Shown piece by piece: positions 1-6,191 of a stretch of 15,467 nt of DNA. The stretch's first letter is position 1. Each line of letters begins with the position of its first letter. The translations under genes and the position numbers were made by a program. The stretch spans positions 1 to 15,467 of the forward strand of contig USEW01000023.1 of NCBI GenBank assembly GCA_900553845.1. The letters run 5' to 3'. The notes under the pieces were generated by a model that searched no databases, was not told where the DNA came from, and worked only from the letters and a program-made list of their open reading frames with translations. Source of the stretch: an uncultured bacterium (lineage in GTDB: Bacteria; Cyanobacteriota; Vampirovibrionia; Gastranaerophilales; Gastranaerophilaceae).

Positions 1-60
1 ATTTTTTTATAAAGTAATCTATCTTTTTCATCTTTAGAACCACATAATCTTGCAAAATAA

Positions 61-2127
61 TTGTTTAATGTTTTTTTTGATTTTATACCTACATATAAAA
101 AACTTGAACAAGCTCCAAAATTTGCACAGACTAAACAAGCAATTTCTTATATGGCTAATTCAAATGCATTTGCAAATCCTTCTGAGTCTTCTAAAGATCC
201 TAATTTTGGGCTTAATTATTTAGTTTTAGATAGGTTGCTTAAAGCTTCAAATTTAAATATTGGTAAACAAAAAAATATCCATAATTTTAATAGGTTATCA
301 GAAATTTTAAGGAGCCTTTCAGAAGTAGATGAAAATGACATGAGAAATCTTACAATAAGGCAACATTATACTTCAAAAAATTTAGCTTCGGAGGTTTATA
401 ATACGATTAAATACTTGTCAGATGCCGAGCAAGATGAAATATTGAACTCTTTTAATATGTACTTAATAGATGACGGGACTGGACAAGGTTGTGTGGATGA
501 TAAAATTAACGAGTCACATTTAACCATTTTCGGCTATCCAAAAAATCATTCATCAATGGATATATCAATTAATTCACCATTAATCAATAATATTTTTGCA
601 ATTGAGCAATTTAATCAAAGATTTAACAGCATAAATAATCTTGAAATTGGAACAGAAAATGAAAATTTAAATGGTTGTATCAGAATTATAATTGAGACTT
701 ATCCTGAATTGATTACTATGTTTGATACTTCATTAAAACAACAAAACGGGCTTGAAACTTTAAAAAATATCATACTATCCGTAAAAGATTTATATCTTGA
801 TGATTTATTCACAGATTTAGATGCTGGTAAACAGAATGTTCTTATTTCTGCAATTATTTTAAATAATATTTCTCAAAGCAACGAAGAGGATGAACACGAC
901 AGAATTATTCATAATGCACATGATGCGTTTTCAATTACTAATAAATATTGTAATCTTGAAAATAGAAAATTAATAGGGAATTTAATATTGGTAAATACCG
1001 AAAAAGATATGATAGATTATGCTTGTGGATTAGAACATTCTTGTAATCCAGATGTTGAAGAAGTTGATTCTATAGATAAAGATAGTCAAATTGATGAAGC
1101 TATATTTATAGAAGATAAAATTGATGATTCTGTTGCGACTATATTCAAAGGAGAGCAAATAACTTTATATTATTTGTTTCAAAAGTATGGACGAAATAAT
1201 GAAATTTCTCCTGAAAAGTTTCATAAATTGAAAAATTTTGCAGCTATAGCAAATAATATTGATTTAATAATAAGAGCTGCTCTTGATATTACAATACTTC
1301 CTAATAATGCAAATCTTCTTTATTTTAATTGTAAAAATAAAAATGCAAGCTGTATTCGGGATGGAATTCTTACTAAAGATAAAAATGGCTTTATAATAAT
1401 TGATATTGCCAAAATGCAAAATGAAGAAATACCAGAAGAAAAACAAGAAAAATATTTTGAAGAAATGGGGATAAATTGTAAAAGTGTTGAGGATTTTAAA
1501 TTACTTGTACATTCTAGTTATGACTTAGAATCGCATTTATCGACAGCGGAGCATCATTGTAAATTTTTCAATTGTGATCCATATCGAGCTATAGCTGACA
1601 TGAAAAGTATGGAGTCTCATCAAATTGGTTATCAAAGATTGTGCACATCTTTTATATCAAATGATAATAATTGGCTCTTTTGTGCTGTAAGAGTTGGTTT
1701 TATTATAAATCCTGAGAAAACTATATTTTTAGATGAATCTATGGATGACTATGGTATTGCTTCAAAAGATGCTTATTCGGCTCATAGAATCAATAAAATA
1801 TTTGCTTCTTATTTCGTATCAAATGAACAAGATAATATAGAAATAGAATCATTGAATATGAATGAAGTTAAACAAATATATAACGAAGCTATTGAAATTA
1901 TAAGAGATGATATGCTTTCGCCTTCAAATCAATATACCGAAGTAAGTGTTGCAAATATTGATGTTGCTGGAATTGTAATAGATGGTGCACAAGAAACTAA
2001 CTATGATAATATGTATGATATTTTAAAAGAACCACCTATTGAAAATTATATAAAAATGAAGAATATTCCGATAATAAGAATAAATTTAAATACTACGGAA
2101 GAATACGAAGAAAATAGCAGTGATTAA
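61..2127 (+). CDS. Large uncharacterised protein, possible effector-like C-terminal domain
   Basis: An open frame of 688 codons ends at TAA 2125-2127. I do not recognise the family. No signal peptide or membrane segment is visible, and the protein is acidic and Asn/Ile-rich, like soluble proteins of AT-rich genomes. Around residues 528-560 there is a CTSFIS segment followed by a hydrophobic strand ending in INPEKTIFLDE. At about 625-640 there is YTEVSV followed by a strand VAGIVID. This order (Thr-Ser segment, strand, then a Glu-containing strand) resembles the C-terminal half of ADP-ribosyltransferase-fold toxins and effectors, but I could not place the expected upstream arginine, so this is a weak inference. 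The start is uncertain. TTG at 61 directly follows an in-frame stop, and the first in-frame ATG is at 151. An out-of-frame ATG at 68 enters a run of eight Ts. The gene stands alone ahead of tsaD on the same strand. Confidence 0.75.
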   Translation: MFNVFFDFIPTYKKLEQAPKFAQTKQAISYMANSNAFANPSESSKDPNFGLNYLVLDRLLKASNLNIGKQKNIHNFNRLSEILRSLSEVDENDMRNLTIRQHYTSKNLASEVYNTIKYLSDAEQDEILNSFNMYLIDDGTGQGCVDDKINESHLTIFGYPKNHSSMDISINSPLINNIFAIEQFNQRFNSINNLEIGTENENLNGCIRIIIETYPELITMFDTSLKQQNGLETLKNIILSVKDLYLDDLFTDLDAGKQNVLISAIILNNISQSNEEDEHDRIIHNAHDAFSITNKYCNLENRKLIGNLILVNTEKDMIDYACGLEHSCNPDVEEVDSIDKDSQIDEAIFIEDKIDDSVATIFKGEQITLYYLFQKYGRNNEISPEKFHKLKNFAAIANNIDLIIRAALDITILPNNANLLYFNCKNKNASCIRDGILTKDKNGFIIIDIAKMQNEEIPEEKQEKYFEEMGINCKSVEDFKLLVHSSYDLESHLSTAEHHCKFFNCDPYRAIADMKSMESHQIGYQRLCTSFISNDNNWLFCAVRVGFIINPEKTIFLDESMDDYGIASKDAYSAHRINKIFASYFVSNEQDNIEIESLNMNEVKQIYNEAIEIIRDDMLSPSNQYTEVSVANIDVAGIVIDGAQETNYDNMYDILKEPPIENYIKMKNIPIIRINLNTTEEYEENSSD

Positions 2128-2170
2128 TACAAAATATATTAATAAATTTCGAGGAAAATAGATTTCATGT

Positions 2171-2176
2171 TATAAT
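2171..2176 (+). promoter_or_regulatory. -10 box of tsaD, leaderless arrangement
   Basis: A perfect TATAAT lies only 7 nt before the ATG at 2184. The best -35 candidate is TTTCGA at 2147-2152 (18 bp spacer), which is weak. No Shine-Dalgarno site fits between the box and the start. Transcription would begin at or next to the start codon. Confidence 0.5.
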
Positions 2177-2183
2177 AAGTGTT

Positions 2184-3227
2184 ATGAGTTATGAAGTAAA
2201 GACACCATTTGATAATAAGATTGTATCTATACCACAAAGAAATGGTAAAGATACTATAATAGCCGCCATTGAGTCAAGTTGCGACGAGATGGCTTTTGCA
2301 ATAGTTAAAAACGGCCGTAGCGTGTTGGCAAATGTTGTAGCTTCCCAAATAAAAACACATAAAAAATATGGTGGTGTAGTACCAGAAGTCGCTGCACGTG
2401 AACATTTAAATTCATTGGTTATGGTAATTGAAGAGGGATTTAATCAGGCTGGATTAAAAGGTGATGATATAACTGCTTTTGCTTCTACTGTTGGTCCTGG
2501 TCTTGTCGGGTCGTTGATAGTCGGTGTGAATGCTGCTAAGGCCCTTAGCCTTACTTATAATAAACCCTTTATCGGGGTAAATCACTTAAAAGCTCACGTT
2601 TGTGCGAATTATATTGATACTGATTTAAAACCTCCATTTATTGCTCTTTTAATTTCAGGCGGTCATACCCAAATATTAAAAGTTGATGATTATAATTCAC
2701 AAACAATTTTGGGCGGCACCATTGACGATGCTATTGGTGAAGTATACGATAAAGTGGCAAGATTGATGGATATTGAGTATCCAGGCGGTCCTAATCTTGA
2801 TAAAATGGCAGAATTTGGTGATAAAAATCGATTTCAATTTACAAAGGCAAAAGTTGGTGAGTTTGATTTTAGTTTTTCTGGTACAAAAACTGCAGTTCTT
2901 TATCTTATACAGAAACTTAAAAAAGAATATGGCGAGGAATATCCCAAAAATGATATTGCTGCATCTTTTCAGGAAAATGTTACAAGCATTTTATATGAAA
3001 AAACTATTAATGCTGCTAAAAAATACAGCATAAACCAAATTGTTATAGCAGGTGGTGTTGCAGCAAATAGTGAAATAAGAAAAAAATTTTTTGATTTAAA
3101 TAGTTATAAAGTTTATGCTCCAATAATGAAATACTGTACAGATAACGCATCTATGGTGGCGTCCTGCGCTTATTTTTTGAATAATGATATGAATAATCTT
3201 GATATTGAAGTGTTTTCACGTTTATAA
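2184..3227 (+). CDS. tsaD: tRNA N6-adenosine threonylcarbamoyltransferase TsaD
   Basis: TsaD transfers the threonylcarbamoyl group from threonylcarbamoyl-AMP to A37 of tRNAs that read ANN codons. It makes t6A together with TsaB and TsaE in the cytoplasm. Family motifs are in order in the 347-residue protein. ESSCDE is at 30-35, with Met where the family usually has Thr. The metal-binding His pair is H134/H138 in HLKAH. SGGHTQ is at 158-163, GGTIDDAIGE at 177-186, FSFSGTKTA at 229-237, GGVAAN at 290-295 and CTDNAS at 318-323, where D320 is the third metal ligand. About 22 residues precede the usual N-terminus. ATG 2184 is the only standard start ahead of the first motif, so the extension appears real. 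The gene stands between the large unknown gene and uppS, and both it and uppS have their own -10 boxes. Confidence 0.96.
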   Translation: MSYEVKTPFDNKIVSIPQRNGKDTIIAAIESSCDEMAFAIVKNGRSVLANVVASQIKTHKKYGGVVPEVAAREHLNSLVMVIEEGFNQAGLKGDDITAFASTVGPGLVGSLIVGVNAAKALSLTYNKPFIGVNHLKAHVCANYIDTDLKPPFIALLISGGHTQILKVDDYNSQTILGGTIDDAIGEVYDKVARLMDIEYPGGPNLDKMAEFGDKNRFQFTKAKVGEFDFSFSGTKTAVLYLIQKLKKEYGEEYPKNDIAASFQENVTSILYEKTINAAKKYSINQIVIAGGVAANSEIRKKFFDLNSYKVYAPIMKYCTDNASMVASCAYFLNNDMNNLDIEVFSRL

Positions 3228-3246
3228 AAATTTAGATTTGCCCCTA

Positions 3247-3275
3247 TTGTTTTAACTTTTTTTTAAAGTTATAAT
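3247..3275 (+). promoter_or_regulatory. Promoter of uppS-rdgB
   Basis: TTGTTT (3247-3252), a 17 bp spacer and a perfect TATAAT (3270-3275) lie in the gap after tsaD. Transcription would start near 3282, about 25 nt before the TTG start of uppS. Confidence 0.55.
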
Positions 3276-3306
3276 AATATTTGAAAATGATTGGGAAAAA
3301 TATAAA

Positions 3307-4041
3307 TTGATTTTAGAAAATATAAATAAATCAGATACAATAAAAGATATTGTAAATGAAACAAGCTTGAAACATATTGCAATAATTATGGATGGCAACC
3401 GCAGATGGGCCAAAGAACGTTTTTTACCAACAGCAATGGGTCATAAAGAAGGTGTAAATGCTTTAAAACGAACATTAAAAGCTTGCAAAGACTATGGTAT
3501 AAAGTATTTGACAGTTTATGCTTTTTCAACTGAAAACTGGAACCGTTCAAAAGATGAGGTTGAATTTTTAATGAAACTTTTATTCCAGACAATAAAAGAT
3601 GAAATATTGGATTTAAATAAAAATGAAATAAAAGTTAAGTTTATTGGCGATTTGTCAAAACTCAGTGATAGTCTTCAAAATTTGCTATATCAAACTGAAA
3701 ATGACACAAAAAATAATAATGGGGTTAATCTTCAAATAGCATTTAACTATGGTTCAAAAAATGAAATAGTTAATGCTGTTAAAAGGATTATTAAAGATGG
3801 CATTAAAGCTGAAGATATAGATGAAGATCTAATATCTAATTATCTATATACAGCACACATCCCTGACCCTGATTTGCTTATCCGTACAGGTGGTGAGATG
3901 AGAATAAGTAATTTTTTAACATATCAAAGTGCTTATAGTGAAATTCTTGTGCTTGAAAAATATTGGCCGCAATTTGATGAAAAAGAACTTGCAAATGCAT
4001 TAATCGAATTTAAAAGACGCAATCGTCGTTTTGGTGCATGA
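3307..4041 (+). CDS. uppS: Isoprenyl transferase, undecaprenyl diphosphate synthase type
   Basis: This cis-prenyltransferase extends farnesyl diphosphate with isopentenyl diphosphate to form the C55 lipid carrier used for peptidoglycan and LPS sugar assembly at the inner membrane. The 244 residues carry the whole family signature. HIAIIMDGNRRWAK is at 23-36, with D29 as the Mg/diphosphate-binding Asp. GHKEG is at 45-49, YAFSTENW at 71-78, and PDPDLLIRTGGE plus SNFL are near the C-terminus, which ends RRNRRFGA. No in-frame ATG lies upstream of the conserved core. TTG 3307 gives the family's usual length, whereas ATG 3287 is out of frame and stops at once. The stop codon overlaps the rdgB start as ATGA (4038-4041), a translational-coupling arrangement. 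Confidence 0.94.
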   Translation: MILENINKSDTIKDIVNETSLKHIAIIMDGNRRWAKERFLPTAMGHKEGVNALKRTLKACKDYGIKYLTVYAFSTENWNRSKDEVEFLMKLLFQTIKDEILDLNKNEIKVKFIGDLSKLSDSLQNLLYQTENDTKNNNGVNLQIAFNYGSKNEIVNAVKRIIKDGIKAEDIDEDLISNYLYTAHIPDPDLLIRTGGEMRISNFLTYQSAYSEILVLEKYWPQFDEKELANALIEFKRRNRRFGA

Positions 4042-4363
4042 TGAAATTTATCCTAGCAACAACAAATAAAAACAAACTTTCTGAAATAAATGACATTTCA
4101 AAAAACTATGGGATAAATTTTGAGTTGCCGCAAATTCCTTTTGAAGTTGTTGAAGATGGAAAGACATTGTATGAGAATGCTTTGAAAAAAGCCCAAGCAT
4201 TGGTTGAACTTCAAGGCGATGGTCAGGGGAATGCGTTGAAAAAAGCTGAATTTTACCCTAAAGGGTACCCTCCCTTATACGGTTCAACTTCGTTTCACCT
4301 ACAAGAGGAGCTGTTGGTAGGGCGGAGTCGAGCGAATTCGAGCGAGCCCGTAACTGGCAATAC

Positions 4364-4450
4364 CAATCGGTGGCTTAAGCTTCTTTCCCGCCTGTGGCAT
4401 CCGCCCTCATTTCATTCGGGCGTCTTTCCTACGGCGGTCATTAACCACTT
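4364..4450. repeat. 87 bp unit, copy A (within E1)
   Basis: It matches 4667-4754. The outer parts are conserved (CAATCGG, TTTCCCGCCTG, GGCAT, ACGGCGGTCATTAA) and the middle differs. CCGCC (4388-4392) and GGCGG (4433-4437) can pair and enclose the variable middle, which itself contains CGCCC/GGGCG. Confidence 0.75.
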
Positions 4451-4451
4451 C

Positions 4452-4491
4452 GCTTTATACTCGGAAGCTGGATCGCTTTCTCGTCTAAAGC
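4452..4491. repeat. Conserved imperfect hairpin, E1 copy
   Basis: The 17 nt arms 4452-4468 and 4475-4491 pair at 14 of 17 positions counting one G-U, around a 6 nt loop. The same hairpin occurs at 8331-8372. Confidence 0.75.
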
Positions 4492-4569
4492 TCCGCACGG
4501 CTTGCGCTTTTTTTTCGCTCCTGTGGAGTTTTCTTCGAAAACTCCTACATCGCCCATTCATAGGCTCCG

Positions 4570-4611
4570 TTTGTATTTCGCTGTTGCCTTAGCGTCAGAC
4601 GAAATTACAAA
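4570..4611. repeat. Bulged hairpin within E1
   Basis: TTTGTATTTCG (4570-4580) plus CTG pair with CAG plus CGAAATTACAAA (4600-4611), with one bulged base on each side of the stem interior and a 12 nt loop. It directly follows the shared CATTCATAGGCTCCG block. Confidence 0.6.
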
Positions 4612-4666
4612 CTCGCTTTGGCTTACGCCTTTTTTCCGCATTCCCCCGATTGTTGGCGTTGAAGTC

Positions 4667-4754
4667 CAATCGGAGGCTTGGGTTTCTTTCCCGCCTGAGG
4701 CATGCCGTCTTCACTGTCTTGAAGCCGTCTAGCCACGGCGGTCATTAATTGTTT
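4667..4754. repeat. 87 bp unit, copy B (within E1)
   Basis: This is a diverged direct copy of 4364-4450. CCGCC (4691-4695) and GGCGG (4737-4741) are retained, and the enclosed middle has a different inner pairing, CTTCA/TGAAG, from the one in copy A. Confidence 0.75.
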
Positions 4755-4764
4755 CAAACAAAAC

Positions 4765-4784
4765 CTGAAACTGGGTCGTTTCAG
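4765..4784. terminator. Possible bidirectional terminator between rdgB remnant and tig
   Basis: CTGAAAC (4765-4771), a 6 nt loop and GTTTCAG (4778-4784) form a perfect 7 bp stem. On the + strand it is followed by CTTTTGTTTTT, and on the - strand by GTTTTGTTT. It sits about 30 nt past the tig stop. The stem is AT-leaning, so efficiency is uncertain. Confidence 0.45.
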
Positions 4785-4814
4785 CTTTTGTTTTTCACAC
4801 AGCTTACGCGTTTT

Positions 4815-6110
4815 TTATACCAGGTTAACGGTATTTTTTTCTGCTAAGAATTTGCTTACTTTATCCATCAAAGCCTGCTGACTTATTCCATGAATTACAC
4901 TACTATTTTTTCTTATTTCTTCATATATTACATCAAGACTTGTGTTATAAGCATAGGCTAATTCTTCAATTTTAGTTTGAAGCTCCTGTGGTGTTACCTG
5001 AATATTTTCATCTTGAGCTATTTTAGCTATAATTAACGTGTTTTTAATTCGGTTTTTAGCTTCATCTTTTATATTCTGCATTAATTCAGGATTTTTTGCT
5101 TCAAGCAGCTTGCCAAATTCAACACCTGAGCCACTTTGAAATTTAGCCGCATATTCGTTTAATAAATTACGAGACTCACGCTCTACCATTGCATCTGTTA
5201 CTTCAACTTCGCCTAATTTCATAACCTCGTCAAATATTTTCTTTTCTTTGCGGCGAATATTTTCTTTTTCTTCGTACTCACTTAAGTATTTTTCAATATC
5301 AGCCTTAAGCTCGTCTAAAGTTTTAAAACTTGAAACTTTTTTTGCAAATTCGTCATTTAGTTCAGGCATTACCTTTGATTTTATTTCGTTTATTTTTATA
5401 TTAAATACTGCATCTTTGCCTTTTATTTTTTCATCATGATAATCGTCAGGGAATTTTACATTTATGTCAAACTCTTCATTCAAATTATGTCCTACTATAG
5501 CTTCTGCAAATCCAGGTATAAATGCAGAGTTAGCTAAATCAAGCAAATAGTCTTTACCATCGCCATGTTCAATAGGTTCACCATCAATATATCCTTTAAA
5601 ATCAATAACAACACTATCTTCACTAGTTGCTGTTTCATGTTCTGCTGTTTTAAGTTCTGCACTTTTTTTAACTAAATTATCAAGTTCTTCCTGAACATCA
5701 TTTTCTTTTCTTGTATATTTTTCAGTTTCAAAAGTTAAGTCTTTATAGTTTTCAATTTTGACTTCGGGTCTTAATTCTACTTCTGCTTTAACAGTGACAG
5801 GTTCATTATTTTCAAATTTGTAATCTGTAACCGCAGGCTCGGAGAGTATATCTAAATTATTGTCCACTATCGCTTTATGAAAAGCTTTTGGCAGCATAGA
5901 TTCAATAGCTTCACGTTTTATATACTCAGAACCTACATGTTTTTCCAATATATGTTTTGGAGCTTTACCGCGGCGGAATCCAGGTATATTAACGCTGTTT
6001 GCAATGTTTCTACAAGCAATATCATAAGCTTTTTGAGATTCTTTTACATCAAATATAATATCAAGTTTAGCTATTGTATTATTTTCATTTTTTTCAACTT
6101 TAATTTCCAT
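4815..6110 (-). CDS. tig: Trigger factor, ribosome-bound chaperone and prolyl isomerase
   Basis: Trigger factor docks at the ribosomal exit tunnel and shields nascent chains. The 431 residues match the usual family length. The N-terminal ribosome-binding domain (about 1-115) has the docking loop GFRRGKAP at 44-51. An FKBP-type PPIase domain follows at about 160-250, with FKGYIDGEPIEHGDG and IPGFAEAIVG. A long helical C-terminal chaperone domain runs to about 425. ATG 6110 is preceded by GAGGT (6117-6121) at 6 nt spacing, one of the clearest Shine-Dalgarno sites here. The gene lies downstream of waaA on the same strand but has its own promoter. Its stop codon abuts the edge of repeat block E1, and the protein ending looks normal. 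No clpP/clpX, a frequent partner of tig, follows. Confidence 0.96.
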   Translation of the reverse strand: MEIKVEKNENNTIAKLDIIFDVKESQKAYDIACRNIANSVNIPGFRRGKAPKHILEKHVGSEYIKREAIESMLPKAFHKAIVDNNLDILSEPAVTDYKFENNEPVTVKAEVELRPEVKIENYKDLTFETEKYTRKENDVQEELDNLVKKSAELKTAEHETATSEDSVVIDFKGYIDGEPIEHGDGKDYLLDLANSAFIPGFAEAIVGHNLNEEFDINVKFPDDYHDEKIKGKDAVFNIKINEIKSKVMPELNDEFAKKVSSFKTLDELKADIEKYLSEYEEKENIRRKEKKIFDEVMKLGEVEVTDAMVERESRNLLNEYAAKFQSGSGVEFGKLLEAKNPELMQNIKDEAKNRIKNTLIIAKIAQDENIQVTPQELQTKIEELAYAYNTSLDVIYEEIRKNSSVIHGISQQALMDKVSKFLAEKNTVNLV

Positions 6111-6143
6111 TTTTTTACCTCAATTGTCTTCAAATTACTTTTT

Positions 6144-6173
6144 ATTATAAACCAAATACATAAATTATGCAAA
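6144..6173 (-). promoter_or_regulatory. Promoter of tig
   Basis: Read on the - strand: TTTGCA (6173-6168), 18 bp spacer, TATAAT (6149-6144). The predicted start near 6137 gives a leader of about 26 nt that contains the GAGGT site. Confidence 0.6.
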
Positions 6174-6191
6174 GAACCGAAAATATTTATA

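Larger units (their letters stand above)
4038..4592 (+). pseudogene. rdgB: rdgB/HAM1 nucleotide pyrophosphatase, truncated by GC-rich repeat
   Basis: RdgB hydrolyses non-canonical purine triphosphates (ITP, XTP, dITP) to monophosphates and keeps them out of DNA and RNA. The first roughly 55 residues are authentic: ILATTNKNKLSEI (residues 5-17, the substrate-binding motif) and GKTLYENALKKA (41-52). After about codon 61 (near 4222) the frame enters a GC-rich stretch, and the translation becomes Ser/Arg/Pro-rich with no family similarity. It runs on by chance to a TAG at 4590-4592. The catalytic DDSGL motif, expected about 15-20 residues after ENALKKA, is absent, as is the rest of the roughly 190-200-residue protein. 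The open frame of 184 codons is therefore a read-through into repeat DNA and should be inactive. It starts by ATGA overlap with uppS. The missing 3' part is nowhere in this window, so it was lost, moved, or misjoined in assembly. Confidence 0.82.
4223..4814. repeat. GC-rich mosaic hairpin repeat block E1
   Basis: This stretch of about 590 bp contrasts sharply with its surroundings: two hand-counted 60 bp lines (4321-4440) are about 58% GC, against about 30% just upstream. No credible gene lies in it, and the open frames crossing it are low-quality chance frames. In order it holds a small inverted repeat (TACCCT-AA-AGGGTA, 4254-4267), an 87 bp unit (4364-4450), a block shared with the second repeat at 8330-8394 (4451-4515), a 9 bp stem (4525-4545), a second shared block (4547-4572), a bulged stem (4570-4611), a diverged second copy of the 87 bp unit (4667-4754) and a 7 bp stem (4765-4784). 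GGCTTACGC-T6-like motifs recur at 4499, 4620 and 4801. AAAAGCTGAA (4241-4250) and TTCAGCTTTT (4780-4789) are inverted copies near the two edges. No transposase is present. The left edge is placed where rdgB similarity stops. Confidence 0.85.

Noticed and set aside
1..145. Open frame on the - strand (reads ...YFARLCGSKDEKD... off the left edge)
   Set aside because: It has no ATG, GTG or TTG start after its upstream stop and lies antisense to the 61-2127 gene for most of its length. Its coding look is probably chance, though a gene lying left of the window cannot be excluded.
4502..4732. Open frame across GC-rich block E1 as a small protein
   Set aside because: It spans hairpins and half of the duplicated unit, has no ribosome-binding site and no similarity to a known fold. 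GC-rich DNA has few stops, so open frames arise by chance.
4223..4814. CRISPR array or IS element
   Set aside because: No regular repeat-spacer pattern, no cas gene, no transposase, and only two diverged copies of the 87 bp unit. The 10 bp inverted edges (4241-4250 and 4780-4789) are too short and internal to call an insertion sequence.
4223..4814. Structural RNA gene (rRNA, tRNA, tmRNA, RNase P) as source of the GC-rich blocks
   Set aside because: No T-loop GTTCRA context with CCA-like ends, no 16S/23S signature segments and no recognisable RNase P or tmRNA core. A novel structured RNA remains possible and is covered in the findings.
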